This document shows, in pieces, positions 19,380-27,957 of a stretch of DNA of 64,000 nt (positions are counted from its first letter, which is position 1; each line of letters begins with the position of its first letter). The notes beneath the pieces are model-generated. The model was not told the DNA's origin, made no database searches, and was given only the letters and a program-made list of their open reading frames with translations. The position numbers were made by a program, and so were the translations under genes. This DNA comes from JBDTSW01 sp963799815 (lineage in GTDB: Bacteria; Actinomycetota; Thermoleophilia; Solirubrobacterales; 70-9). The stretch covers positions 434,001 through 498,000 of the forward strand of contig CAWCYG010000004.1 of the NCBI GenBank assembly GCA_963799815.1, written 5' to 3'.

Positions 19380-20558
19380 GTGAGCACCGACGCGCTCTCG
19401 CCGACTCTCAACCGGGAGCGCACCCGGGAGGCGTTCGAGGCCTCGACCGACTTCACGGTCGGGCTCGAGGAGGAGTTCGCCATCGTCGATCCCTCGTCGC
19501 TGGATCTCGTGCAGGGCTTCGGCGAGCTCTACGAGGCGTGTCAGAACGACGAGGTCCTCGAGATTGCTGCCGCCGGCGAGCTGATCGAGTCGGAGATCGA
19601 GATTCGCTCTGGGCGTGGTGACAACTTCGCGCACGCCGTCGAGATGCAGCGTGAGCATCGGCGACGCCTGTTCGCGCTCGCCGCCCGGCACGGCTATGGC
19701 CTTGCCGCGACGGGAACCCACCCCTGGGCCAGCTACCTGGACCAGCGGATCATCCAGACCGAGCACTACCGGCGGCTCCAAGAGGAGCTGCGGTGGGTCG
19801 CGCTGCGAAACAACACTTGGAGCCTCCACGTCCACGTGGGCGTTCAGGGGGCCAATCGCGCGATCTCCGTCTGCGACTACCTGCGCGGCATCCTCCCTGA
19901 GCTCTTGGCGCTCTCGGCGAACTCGCCGTTCCTGGACGGAGAGAACACCGGGCTGGCCTCGGTGCGCACCCAGATCTTTACCCGGACCTTCCCGCGCTGC
20001 GGTGTGCATCAGCCGTGGCTCAGCTACGAGGGATATGCGGACTTCATCGACCTGCTCGTCCGCACCAATTCGATCGTCGAATCCACCCAGCTCTGGTGGA
20101 GCGTCCGGCCACATCACAGGTTCGGCACCGTCGAGCTGCGGATCTGCGAGGCCCAGACCAACGGTGATGAGGGGTTCAGGCTGGCGGCGCTGATCACGGC
20201 CTGCATCGCCCAGGCGGCGATGGACTACTCCGAGGGATCGCTCCCGCCCCCGCTCCCAAGCCGCGGGGTGGAGGAGAACCTCTGGCGAGCCATCCGTTAT
20301 GGCCTCGACGGCAAGATGATCGACTTCGACGCGCAGGAGGAGGTGTCGACCCGGGCTGCCGTGGAGAAGCTCGTGGAGTGGACCGCCCCAGCGCGTTCTG
20401 AGCTCGAGCTGGAAGTCGAGCTCCCGGCGCTGAACGGGGCCCAGAGGGCCTGCGAGGCGTTCGAAGGGGGCGCTTCGCTCGAGGAGATCTACCGGGCGGC
20501 GTTTGAGGAGACGAGGCGGAGCTACGTGCCGGGCGCCGCCGGCGGCCAAGGGGAATAG
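19380..20558 (+). CDS. GCS2 family carboxylate-amine ligase (YbdK-like)
   Basis: A 392-residue protein of the glutamate-cysteine ligase family 2. The GLEEEFAIVDP metal and substrate strand, GTHPWA, the LHVHVGV motif, the FLDGENTGLASVR region and the HHRFGTVELRICEAQT strand are all typical. Related enzymes make gamma-glutamylcysteine or other gamma-glutamyl amides, and the E. coli YbdK relative has only weak activity. Placement after a glutaredoxin-like gene and rex suggests thiol or redox metabolism, but the true substrate is not evident. It starts with GTG. Confidence 0.88.
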   Translation: MSTDALSPTLNRERTREAFEASTDFTVGLEEEFAIVDPSSLDLVQGFGELYEACQNDEVLEIAAAGELIESEIEIRSGRGDNFAHAVEMQREHRRRLFALAARHGYGLAATGTHPWASYLDQRIIQTEHYRRLQEELRWVALRNNTWSLHVHVGVQGANRAISVCDYLRGILPELLALSANSPFLDGENTGLASVRTQIFTRTFPRCGVHQPWLSYEGYADFIDLLVRTNSIVESTQLWWSVRPHHRFGTVELRICEAQTNGDEGFRLAALITACIAQAAMDYSEGSLPPPLPSRGVEENLWRAIRYGLDGKMIDFDAQEEVSTRAAVEKLVEWTAPARSELELEVELPALNGAQRACEAFEGGASLEEIYRAAFEETRRSYVPGAAGGQGE

Positions 20559-20559
20559 A

Positions 20560-21030
20560 TTGAGCGACATGGAGCGAGACGAGCCACCGATCGGGGAGGG
20601 GAGCGGCAGCGAGGCCGCCGGCGAAGAGGCGCCCAGCGAGGAGGAGCTGCGTGCCCGCATCGAGGAGAACCTGCGGAAGGTGCGAGTGCAGGACGTCCTG
20701 CTCGAGAGCGTTGTCACGATCATCAACCTGACCGCGCGCCGCATCGCGAAGCCGGATGAGCGGGACCTCGATCAGGCGCGTGTCGGCATCGACGCCGTCC
20801 GCGCCGTCTCCGAGTTACTCGAGGAGGAGCCTCGCGAGCAGGTGCGCAACGCGCTCTCGGAGCTGCAGATGCTCTACGCCCGGGAGGCCGGAGGTGGCTC
20901 CGCTTCGGGCGACGCCGCCGCTCCCGCTGGAGCCGACGCGCCGACGGAGGGTGGGGGCGCCCCTGACCCGCCGTCCGAGCGCGACACGGGGCCCGCCCAC
21001 GGGGGTCTCTGGACCCCTCCGGGCACCTGA
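20560..21030 (+). CDS. DUF1844-like small helical protein with acidic and Gly/Pro-rich ends
   Basis: A 156-residue protein with a TTG start one base after the GCS2 stop (an ATG nine bases later is an alternative). An acidic, Ser/Glu-rich N-terminus is followed by a helical core (about residues 35-105) with the pattern TIINLTARRIAKPDERDLD and ELQMLYA. This resembles DUF1844 proteins, which pair a residue count of ligand-like helices with a closing L-x-x-Y. The tail is low complexity. The family has no established function. It is last in its transcription unit, since a terminator-like hairpin follows at 21123-21144. Confidence 0.72.
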   Translation: MSDMERDEPPIGEGSGSEAAGEEAPSEEELRARIEENLRKVRVQDVLLESVVTIINLTARRIAKPDERDLDQARVGIDAVRAVSELLEEEPREQVRNALSELQMLYAREAGGGSASGDAAAPAGADAPTEGGGAPDPPSERDTGPAHGGLWTPPGT

Positions 21031-21068
21031 GCGAGCGCTGCAAGTGCGCTTTCACGGGAGGGGGTAGG

Positions 21069-21074
21069 TAGACT
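21069..21074 (+). promoter_or_regulatory. Possible -10 box (TAGACT) for an hppA leader
   Basis: TAGACT lies 108 bases before the hppA start, after the end of the preceding gene, with only a weak -35 region. If used, the transcript would start near 21081 and carry a ~96-nt leader containing both hairpins described next. Confidence 0.4.
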
Positions 21075-21087
21075 GCCCGCCGCTTTC

Positions 21088-21112
21088 GCGACCGGACCCG
21101 ACAGCCGGTCGC
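21088..21112 (+). other. Leader hairpin upstream of hppA
   Basis: An 8-bp perfect stem GCGACCGG/CCGGTCGC (21088-21095 with 21105-21112) and a 9-base loop. It is followed by a second hairpin with a U-run before the hppA ribosome-binding site. Confidence 0.5.
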
Positions 21113-21122
21113 ACGTCCTTTT

Positions 21123-21144
21123 CGGCCATCCCAGGCCGTTTTTT
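21123..21144 (+). terminator. Rho-independent terminator or attenuator before hppA
   Basis: The stem CGGCC/GGCCG (21123-21127 with 21134-21138) with a 6-base loop is followed directly by TTTTTT (21139-21144). It ends the upstream rex-GCS2 unit. If the TAGACT promoter at 21069 is real, it would instead act as an attenuator inside the hppA leader, 33 bases ahead of the TTG start. Confidence 0.7.
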
Positions 21145-21176
21145 CGTCCAACGAAGCTGTACGGAGGCATGCAGAC

Positions 21177-23240
21177 TTGACCGAGTTCCTGACCGACTAT
21201 GGCGTCGTCATCGCGCTCGTGTGCGCAGGGGCGGCCGTGCTCTACGGCGCGCTCGTCACGCAGCGTCTGCTCGCCCTATCGGCCGGCAGCGAGCGGATGC
21301 AGGAGATCTCGGGAGCGGTGCAGGAGGGGGCCAAGGCTTATCTCAACCGCCAGTACGCGATCATCGCGGTGGTCGCGATCCCGCTGGCGATCCTGATCGC
21401 GATCCTCCAGGACGTGACGACCGGCATCGGGTTCGTGATCGGCGGCACCCTCTCGGGGGCCGCCGGCTTCATCGGCATGAACGTCTCCGTGCGCGCAAAC
21501 GCCAGGGTGGCCGAGGCGGCACGGGGCGGGGTGCCACCGGCGCTCGACGCGGCTTTCAAGGGCGGCTCGGTGACCGGGCTCTTGGTCGTCGGCCTCGCGC
21601 TGCTCGGCGTAGCGGGGTACTTCGGCATTCTGATCCTCACCGACGAGACCGACAAGGAGGCCGTCGACGCGCTCATCGGCCTCGGGTTCGGTGGCTCGCT
21701 CATCTCCGTCTTCGCACGCCTCGGCGGCGGCATCTTCACGAAGGCCGCCGACGTCGGCGCCGATCTGGTCGGCAAGGTCGAAGCCGGAATCCCCGAGGAC
21801 GATCCGCGGAACCCGGCGGTGATCGCCGACAACGTCGGTGACAACGTCGGCGACTGCGCGGGCATGGCGGCCGACCTGTTCGAGACCTACGCGGTCACCA
21901 CCGTGGCGGTGATGCTGCTCGGCGTCCTCACCTTCCCCGAGTTCGCCCGGGAGGTGTCGCTCTTCCCGCTGGTCCTCGGTGGGGTTGCGATCATCGCCTC
22001 GATCATCGGCGCGCTCCTGGTGCGGACGTCGACCGACAGGGTCGAGGGCGCGCTCTACCGGGGCGTGATCATCTCAGGGGTGATCTCGGCCGCGGCGTTC
22101 TACCCGATCACGGACTGGCTCATGTCGGACGTGCTCGTCGGCACGGACATCGGCGTCGGCGACCTCTGGGTCTGCGCGCTGTTCGGGATCATCGTGACGG
22201 CCGGGCTCTTCGTCATCACCGACTACTACACGTCCACCCGTTTCCGCCCGGTGCGCACGATCTCCAAGGCGTCCGAGACCGGCCACGCGACGAACATCAT
22301 CCAGGGGCTCGCGCAGGGCTTTCAGTCGACCGCGCTGCCCGCACTTTTGATCGCTGCCGCCATCTTCGGCGCCAACGAGCTGGCTGGGATCTACGGGATC
22401 GCGATCGCGGTGGTCGCCCAGCTCTCCCTCACCGGCCTCATCGTCGCCCTCGACGCGTTCGGTCCGATCACCGACAACGCCGGTGGTATCGCTGAGATGG
22501 CGGAGCTGCCAGAGGAGGTAAGGAACGTCACGGATCCGCTGGACGCGGTCGGCAATACGACCAAGGCCGTCACCAAGGGCTATGCGATCGGCTCCGCGGC
22601 GCTGGCGGCGCTGGTGCTGTTCGCGGCGTTTAAGATCGAGCTCGAAGAGGAGGCGCCCGCCGGCTTCAGCCTCGAGGCCCTCTTCAACCTCTCCAATCCT
22701 GACGTGCTCATCGGGCTCATCGTCGGCGGCATCATGGTCTACCTCTTCGCGGCGCTGGCGATCGAGGCCGTGGGCCGCGCCGGCGGCCAGGTCGTCGAGC
22801 AGGTGCGCAAGCAATTCCGCGACAAGCCGGGGATCATGGAAGGCACCGAGCGGCCGGACTACGCCGAGACGGTCGCGATCGTGACGGCGTCGGCGCAGCG
22901 GGAGATGATCCTTCCCTCGCTGATCCCGATCGTGGTGCCCGTGCTGATCGGCCTGTGGAGCGTCGACGCGCTCGGCGGCCTCTTGATCGGAGTCATCGTG
23001 GTTGGGCTCTTCGCTGCGATCTCGATGACCGCCGGAGGTGGCGCCTGGGACAACGCGAAGAAGCTGATCGAGGACGGCGCGCACGGCGGCAAGGGCTCTG
23101 AGGCGCACGCGGCCTCGGTGACCGGCGATACCGTCGGAGACCCCTACAAGGACACCGCCGGCCCCGCGATCAACCCGATGATCAAGGTGGCGAACATCGT
23201 CGCGATCCTGATCATCCCGATCGTTAACTTCCCCGGGTAG
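21177..23240 (+). CDS. hppA: Membrane-bound proton-pumping pyrophosphatase, K+-independent type
   Basis: A 687-residue, ~16-helix enzyme that couples PPi hydrolysis to proton export. The PPi/Mg2+ site is explicit: DVGADLVGKVEAGIPEDDPR, DNVGDNVGDCAGMAADLFE and a C-terminal GDTVGDPYKDTAGPAINP. The GNTTK motif near residue 463 has Lys where K+-dependent pumps have Ala, and Thr follows at the +3 position (KAVT), marking the K+-independent subfamily. Translation starts at TTG 21177 behind GGAGG (21163-21167). The leader may carry an attenuator. The next gene begins six bases after the stop. Confidence 0.97.
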   Translation: MTEFLTDYGVVIALVCAGAAVLYGALVTQRLLALSAGSERMQEISGAVQEGAKAYLNRQYAIIAVVAIPLAILIAILQDVTTGIGFVIGGTLSGAAGFIGMNVSVRANARVAEAARGGVPPALDAAFKGGSVTGLLVVGLALLGVAGYFGILILTDETDKEAVDALIGLGFGGSLISVFARLGGGIFTKAADVGADLVGKVEAGIPEDDPRNPAVIADNVGDNVGDCAGMAADLFETYAVTTVAVMLLGVLTFPEFAREVSLFPLVLGGVAIIASIIGALLVRTSTDRVEGALYRGVIISGVISAAAFYPITDWLMSDVLVGTDIGVGDLWVCALFGIIVTAGLFVITDYYTSTRFRPVRTISKASETGHATNIIQGLAQGFQSTALPALLIAAAIFGANELAGIYGIAIAVVAQLSLTGLIVALDAFGPITDNAGGIAEMAELPEEVRNVTDPLDAVGNTTKAVTKGYAIGSAALAALVLFAAFKIELEEEAPAGFSLEALFNLSNPDVLIGLIVGGIMVYLFAALAIEAVGRAGGQVVEQVRKQFRDKPGIMEGTERPDYAETVAIVTASAQREMILPSLIPIVVPVLIGLWSVDALGGLLIGVIVVGLFAAISMTAGGGAWDNAKKLIEDGAHGGKGSEAHAASVTGDTVGDPYKDTAGPAINPMIKVANIVAILIIPIVNFPG

Positions 23241-23246
23241 GGCCGT

Positions 23247-23924
23247 TTGAACGACGCCGCCGAGGCTGGCGCGGGCGATCCCCATCCGGCGGGCGCTCAG
23301 GCGTCGGCGAATCCGGCCGAGCACGACCGGTTCGTCATCCGGCAGCGGTTCCGGCCGATGGTGAACCAGTACGAGGTGTCGACCCTGGTCGGGGAGGCTT
23401 CGCCGGGACAGCCAGTCTGCTTCGTTCAGCAGAGGCGGATGAAGCTGAAGGAGGATCTCCGCGCCTACGTGGACGAGACCAAGGAGGACGAGGTCTTCCG
23501 GATCCTGGCGCACCAGCGGTTCGATCCCACCGCCCGCTACTCCGTGACCGCGCCGGACGGCAGCAAGATCGGCGAGCTGGGCAAGGTCTTCAAGCAGTCG
23601 CTCATGCGCTCGACCTGGAAGATCTACGAGGAGGACGAGCAGATCGGCTGGGCGCGGGAGACCAGCGCCACGATCGCGATCCTGCGCCGGATCATCGGCC
23701 TCTTCGCCTTGATCCCCCTGATCGGGGAGTTCATCGCGATGATCCCGATCCCGTACCACTTCGAGTACTTCCTTGGCGAGGACCAGCGGATCGGCCAGCT
23801 GACCAGGAAGATCGGGGTTCGCGACACCTACATCCTCGATCTGAGCGGCGACTCGGCGCGCAGGATCGACAGAAGACTGGCGCTCGCCCTCGCGGTGGGA
23901 ATGGACGCCCTGCAGGCACGGTAA
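23247..23924 (+). CDS. LURP-one-related (tubby-like fold) protein
   Basis: A 225-residue protein beginning at TTG six bases after hppA. After a ~28-residue Ala/Pro tail it shows the LURP-one/scramblase-like pattern: FVIRQRFRPMVNQYEV, VCFVQQRRMKLKEDLRAYVDE, FRILAHQR, then W-x-I-Y-E. A hydrophobic stretch IIGLFALIPLIGEFIAMIPIP precedes YHFEYFLGEDQRIGQLTRK. The family folds as a tubby-like beta-barrel with a central hydrophobic helix. Function in bacteria is unknown. The tight spacing to the pyrophosphatase suggests coexpression. Confidence 0.82.
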   Translation: MNDAAEAGAGDPHPAGAQASANPAEHDRFVIRQRFRPMVNQYEVSTLVGEASPGQPVCFVQQRRMKLKEDLRAYVDETKEDEVFRILAHQRFDPTARYSVTAPDGSKIGELGKVFKQSLMRSTWKIYEEDEQIGWARETSATIAILRRIIGLFALIPLIGEFIAMIPIPYHFEYFLGEDQRIGQLTRKIGVRDTYILDLSGDSARRIDRRLALALAVGMDALQAR

Positions 23925-23947
23925 CGGCATCGAATAGCGTCCGGGAC

Positions 23948-25036
23948 ATGACTTCCTCGCGCGAGCCGATCAACGTCGCCGACTACGAGCGGCTTGCCGC
24001 CGACGCGCTCGAGGAGGGCCCGCTTGGGTACTTCGCGGGCGGGGCGGGCGACGAGCGGACCCTGAGCGAGAACGTCGCAGCCTACCGCCGCTGGCAGCTG
24101 CGCCCGCGGATGCTGGTCGGCGTGGCCGACGTCAGCACGCGAACCGAGGTGCTGGGCACCGAGGTCTCGATGCCTCTGCTGGTCGCGCCGGTGGCGATCC
24201 AGCGCATGGCCCACGCGGACGGGGAGGCCGGCATGGCACGAGCAGCGGCGGCCGTCGGGACGCTCATGTGCCTCTCCACCTTCGCGACGACCTCGCCTAC
24301 GGACGTCTCCGCGGCGGCGCCCGGGGCTCCACGGTGGCTGCAGCTCTACTGCTTCCGCGACGAGGGCGTGACCCGGTCGCTGATCGAAGAGGCGATCTCC
24401 GCCGGCTACCGCGCTATCGCTGTCACCGTAGACGCTCCGTTACCCGGCCGCCGCGAACGCGACCTGCGGACCTCGTTCGCGGTGCCGGAGGACATCAACG
24501 TGCCGGCCATGGCCGCCGCGGTCGGCCAGACGCGGCCGATGACGATCTTCGAGGCGTTCGGCCTGCTCGACCCCGCGCTCGGGTGGGAAGACCTCGAGCG
24601 GATCGCTTCGCACTCGGCTCTCCCGGTGCTCGTGAAGGGAGTGATGACGGGATCGGACGCGCGCCTCGCCGCCGAGCACGGGGCAGCGGGAATCGTCGTC
24701 TCCAACCACGGCGGGCGCCAGCTCGACGCGGTGCCGGCGACGATCGACGTGCTCTCGGAGATCACCGACGAGGTCGGTGACGATCTAGAGGTGTTCGTCG
24801 ACGGCGGCGTCCGGCGTGGCACCGACGTCGTCACGGCTCTGGCGCTTGGCGCACGGGCTGTGCTCGTCGGGCGCCCGGCGCTCTGGGGCCTCGCGGCCGC
24901 CGGAGAGGACGGAGCGCGGCGCGTGCTCGAGCTCCTGCGCGACGAGATCGAGCTGGCGCTTGCCCTCTGCGGTTGTCCGTCGCCGGCGGAGGTGACGAGC
25001 GACCACGTCCAGCGGGCAGTCGGGTCTCCTGGCTAG
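23948..25036 (+). CDS. FMN-dependent alpha-hydroxy-acid oxidase/dehydrogenase
   Basis: A 362-residue TIM-barrel flavoenzyme of the lactate oxidase/glycolate oxidase group. Motifs in order: YFAGGAGDERTL, the PLLVAPVA strand, WLQLYCFRDE, AVTVDAPLPGRRERD, VLVKGV, the catalytic SNHGGRQLD (His base and Arg), and FVDGGVRRGTDVVTALALGARAVLVGRP for the FMN phosphate. Whether it uses O2 or another acceptor, and which hydroxy acid, cannot be told. The ATG follows TAGCGT by seven bases. It lies just ahead of a VOC-fold gene. Confidence 0.93.
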   Translation: MTSSREPINVADYERLAADALEEGPLGYFAGGAGDERTLSENVAAYRRWQLRPRMLVGVADVSTRTEVLGTEVSMPLLVAPVAIQRMAHADGEAGMARAAAAVGTLMCLSTFATTSPTDVSAAAPGAPRWLQLYCFRDEGVTRSLIEEAISAGYRAIAVTVDAPLPGRRERDLRTSFAVPEDINVPAMAAAVGQTRPMTIFEAFGLLDPALGWEDLERIASHSALPVLVKGVMTGSDARLAAEHGAAGIVVSNHGGRQLDAVPATIDVLSEITDEVGDDLEVFVDGGVRRGTDVVTALALGARAVLVGRPALWGLAAAGEDGARRVLELLRDEIELALALCGCPSPAEVTSDHVQRAVGSPG

Positions 25037-25038
25037 CA

Positions 25039-25389
25039 ATGGACCTCTTCGCCGGTATTTGCGTGCGTGACTACGAGGCGGCGAAGCCGTGGTACGAGGG
25101 CCTCCTGGGCTCGGAGCCTGCTTTTGCCCCCCACGAGACCGAGTGCGTGTGGGAGCTCGGCGAGCATCGCTTTGTCTTCATCGTGGAGGACGCAGAGCGG
25201 GCCGGACACGCCGTGCACACGATCTTCGTCGACGACCTCGAGGCCGTGGTGGGGGAGATCGCGGCTCGCGGCATCGAGCCGGCGAAGCGGGAGACCTACC
25301 GCAACGGGGTCCGCAAGGCGACCTACCGCGACGCGGATGGAAACCAGATCGGCTTCGGCGGCGCGCCGCTCGAGGGCTCGGCCGACTAG
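25039..25389 (+). CDS. VOC-fold (glyoxalase/bleomycin-resistance type) protein
   Basis: A 116-residue single-module vicinal-oxygen-chelate protein beginning MDLFAGICVRDYEAAKPWYEG. It has the AVHTIFVDDLEAVV central strand and ends in the DADGNQIGF pattern typical of the fold. Substrate unknown. Its ATG is two bases after the stop of the hydroxyacid-oxidase gene, suggesting a common transcript. The gene is convergent with the lactoylglutathione-lyase-like gene that follows. Confidence 0.85.
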   Translation: MDLFAGICVRDYEAAKPWYEGLLGSEPAFAPHETECVWELGEHRFVFIVEDAERAGHAVHTIFVDDLEAVVGEIAARGIEPAKRETYRNGVRKATYRDADGNQIGFGGAPLEGSAD

Positions 25390-25395
25390 CCGACC

Positions 25396-25773
25396 TCAGC
25401 CCTTCTCGATCAGTTCAATCCTGTAGTTGTCGGGGTCGCGGACGAAGCAGATGCGCGAGCCGCCCTCGCGGACCTGGTAGGGCGGTTTCTCGGGCTCGAT
25501 CCCGAGGCGGGCGAGGCGCTCGAGGGTGCCGTCGAGGTCGTCGGTGGTGATCGCGATGTGGCCGTACCCGGTGCCGAGCTCGTAGGGCTCATCGACGTCG
25601 TGGTTGTGCGTCAGCTCGAGCCGCTCGCCGTCTCCGGGCAGCCCCATGAAGACGTTGGTCGCGTCGTCGCCGATCGGCATGCGGCGGCGCTCCTCGAAGC
25701 CCAGCTTCTCGTAGAACTCGACGGACCGGTCGGGATCGAGCACCCGGTAGCAGGTGTGGATGACCTCGCTCAT
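25396..25773 (-). CDS. Lactoylglutathione lyase-like VOC protein
   Basis: A 125-residue VOC protein that looks like glyoxalase I. It starts VIHTCYRVLDPDRSVEFYEKLGF, with the metal-ligand pattern His (IHTCYRV), Glu (LELTHNHD), His (YGHIAI) and Glu (IELIEKG). These are the four ligands of Ni/Zn glyoxalase I, so methylglyoxal-thiol adducts are the likely substrate. Actinobacteria usually use mycothiol rather than glutathione. The ATG is nine bases after TACCCT (minus strand, 25788-25783). Confidence 0.88.
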   Translation of the reverse strand: MSEVIHTCYRVLDPDRSVEFYEKLGFEERRRMPIGDDATNVFMGLPGDGERLELTHNHDVDEPYELGTGYGHIAITTDDLDGTLERLARLGIEPEKPPYQVREGGSRICFVRDPDNYRIELIEKG

Positions 25774-25818
25774 GCAGCTCGCAGGGTATCGCTGGCCCGG
25801 GTTCTATAGTCGCCGGCG

Positions 25819-27732
25819 ATGGCGGAGCGGCATCCGAGGGAGCAGGCACTTCGTCGCGTGCACGGCACGGGGGCGCTGTTCGCGGCCGCGTACGGCAACG
25901 TCGGTTCCTCGATCTACTACGCGCTCGGGCTGGTCGCGCTCTACGCGCTCGGGCTGACGCCGGTCACGTTCATCATCGCCGGGCTGATCTTCGCCTTCAC
26001 CGCCGCCACCTACGTCGAGGCGACGGTTCTCTACCCCGAGGCGGGCGGCTCGTCGAGCTTCGCTCGCCACGCCTTCAACGAGCTCGCGAGCTTCTTCGCG
26101 GCCTGGGCCCAGATGCTCACCTACATCGTCACGGTCGCGATCTCCGCCTTCTTCGTGCCGCACTACCTCGCGGTCTTCTGGGAGCCGCTGGGCCATGGCC
26201 CAGCCGACGTGATCTTCGGCGTCGGGCTGGTGGTGCTTCTCGCGCTGCTGAACATTCGCGGAACGGAGGAGTCGGCCCGCCTTAACCTGGTCCTCGCCAT
26301 CGCTGACCTCCTCACGCAGGTGGTGCTGGCGGTGATCGGGCTGGCGCTCGTGTTCAACGCCGACCTCCTCGTCTCGCAGGTGGACTTCGGCTCGGTGCCG
26401 ACCTGGGGCGACTTCGCCCTGGGGATCGCGGTGGGCATGGTGGCCTACACGGGGATCGAGACGATCTCGAACATGGCGGAGGAGGCCCGCGACGCCGACC
26501 GCACGATTCCGCGCGGTACCGGCTACACCGTGATCGCGGTGGTCGGCCTCTATGCCCTGCTGCCCGGGATCGCATTGTCGGCGATGCCGGTGACGGGAAG
26601 CGGCGATGCGGCCACGACCGAGTTGGCGACGACCTACGCGGACGATCCGGTGCTCGGCATCGTCGAGAACATCGGGCTCGGGGCCGGCCTCACGAATGTG
26701 CTCGAGGTCTACGTCGGGATCCTGGCGGCGGTGATCCTGCTGATCGCCACCAACGCGGCGCTGATCGGCCTCTCGAGGCTCACCTTCTCGATGGGACAGC
26801 ATCGCCAGCTCCCCATGATCCTGCGGCGCGTCCATCCGCGCTTCAAGACGCCGTACACGGCGATCATCGCTTTCTCGGTGGTCGCGATCGTGGTGATGGC
26901 GCCCGGCGAGACGACGTTCCTCGGGGCGATTTACGCGTTTGGCGCGACCCTGTCGTTCACGATCGCCCACCTCTCGGTGATCTGGATGCGCAAGCGCTAT
27001 CCGCTCGCCGAGCGGCGCAAGGCGTTCGAGGGAAACCGCCTGTGGTGTCCCCCTGGCCGAGTCCGGATTCGGGGCGTCGACATCCCGCCAACAGCGATCT
27101 TCGGCGGCCTCGGGACCTTTGCGGCGTTCGTTGTGGCGATGGTCCTGGATCCTGTGATCCTCGCCACGGGGGGCGGCTGGATGATCGCCGGGCTGATCCT
27201 CTACTACCTCTATCGCCGTCACCAGGGCCTCCCGCTCAGGCAGACCGTCAAAGTCGAGAGCCTCGAGGCGCTCGGTGTGGAGGAGGTCGAGTACCGCAGC
27301 GTCCTTTTGGCCTTCGAGGAGCAGCCCTTCTCCGAGGAGGCGGTGGCCACGGCGCTCGCGTTGGGATCCAAGCGCCGTCACGCCATCCATGTCCTCTCGC
27401 TGCTCGAGGTGCCGACGCATCTCCCGTTGGATGCGGAGCTGCCGGAGGCGGAGAGCGCCGCCCAGGGCCGGATCGAGCGGGCGAGGCTGATCTGCGGGCT
27501 GCGCGTGACCGGCCAGGTACAGCGCGTGCGAGCGGGCCAGGGCGGCGCGGCGATCATCGCGCGGGCGAAGGAGCTCGAGGCGGCGGCGATCGTGATGCAG
27601 CTCGGATATCGCAACGGAACGCCGCAATACGGGCGGTCGCTGCAGACGGTGCTCGCACAGCGGCCGTGCCGGGTCATCGTCGCCGCCACGCCGGAGCACG
27701 CGCGCGACCCGCGCGAGCGGATCGCCGGCTAG
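25819..27732 (+). CDS. APC-superfamily permease with C-terminal universal-stress-protein domain (first copy)
   Basis: A 637-residue protein: about 12 membrane helices (residues ~15-470) of the amino acid-polyamine-organocation type, then a soluble USP-like domain (~490-630) ending in the QTVLAQRPCRVIVAAT strand. The TM1 region (AAAYGNVGSSIYYALG) and the TM3 region (TYIVTVAISAF) resemble the potassium importer KimA more than classical amino-acid permeases. KimA also carries a cytosolic USP-fold domain, but several K+-coordinating residues are not conserved, so the substrate is open. The ATG follows TATAGT by eight bases. A second copy lies downstream with two TrkA genes. Confidence 0.88.
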   Translation: MAERHPREQALRRVHGTGALFAAAYGNVGSSIYYALGLVALYALGLTPVTFIIAGLIFAFTAATYVEATVLYPEAGGSSSFARHAFNELASFFAAWAQMLTYIVTVAISAFFVPHYLAVFWEPLGHGPADVIFGVGLVVLLALLNIRGTEESARLNLVLAIADLLTQVVLAVIGLALVFNADLLVSQVDFGSVPTWGDFALGIAVGMVAYTGIETISNMAEEARDADRTIPRGTGYTVIAVVGLYALLPGIALSAMPVTGSGDAATTELATTYADDPVLGIVENIGLGAGLTNVLEVYVGILAAVILLIATNAALIGLSRLTFSMGQHRQLPMILRRVHPRFKTPYTAIIAFSVVAIVVMAPGETTFLGAIYAFGATLSFTIAHLSVIWMRKRYPLAERRKAFEGNRLWCPPGRVRIRGVDIPPTAIFGGLGTFAAFVVAMVLDPVILATGGGWMIAGLILYYLYRRHQGLPLRQTVKVESLEALGVEEVEYRSVLLAFEEQPFSEEAVATALALGSKRRHAIHVLSLLEVPTHLPLDAELPEAESAAQGRIERARLICGLRVTGQVQRVRAGQGGAAIIARAKELEAAAIVMQLGYRNGTPQYGRSLQTVLAQRPCRVIVAATPEHARDPRERIAG

Positions 27733-27762
27733 GCGCCGCACGGCGAACCTAGAATCTCGGTC

Positions 27763-27957
27763 GTGGCTGCCCCTGATGAGGTCTACCGCGCGGTCACGCG
27801 CCTTTTTGCCGTGGTCATTCTCGGCTTCGGCGTGACCATCCTGATCGTGACCTTGGCGAACGGGGGTGGGGTGCTGTCGGTCGGCGTGCTGTTGGGGGTG
27901 GTCTTCATCGCGCTCGGGGGCGGACGGCTCTATCTGGCCTCCCGAGGCAGATCGTGA
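27763..27957 (+). CDS. Small two-helix membrane protein between the permeases
   Basis: A 64-residue protein with two hydrophobic helices (about residues 14-33 and 37-55) around a Gly-rich turn, and a short basic C-terminus. The GTG is seven bases after TAGAAT (27750-27755). Its TGA overlaps the GTG start of the second permease by 4 bases, so it is likely made together with it. Family not recognised; it could be a small permease subunit. Confidence 0.7.
   Translation: MAAPDEVYRAVTRLFAVVILGFGVTILIVTLANGGGVLSVGVLLGVVFIALGGGRLYLASRGRS

Noticed and set aside
22074..23930. A 618-residue minus-strand frame over the 3' half of hppA and the LURP-one gene
   Set aside because: It opposes two well-supported genes and its composition is that of an antisense shadow.
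25804..27741. A minus-strand frame covering nearly the whole first APC-USP permease
   Set aside because: It mirrors the plus-strand permease codon for codon, is Arg/His/Asp-rich, and has no recognisable motif or start signal; long antisense frames are expected in G+C-rich genes.
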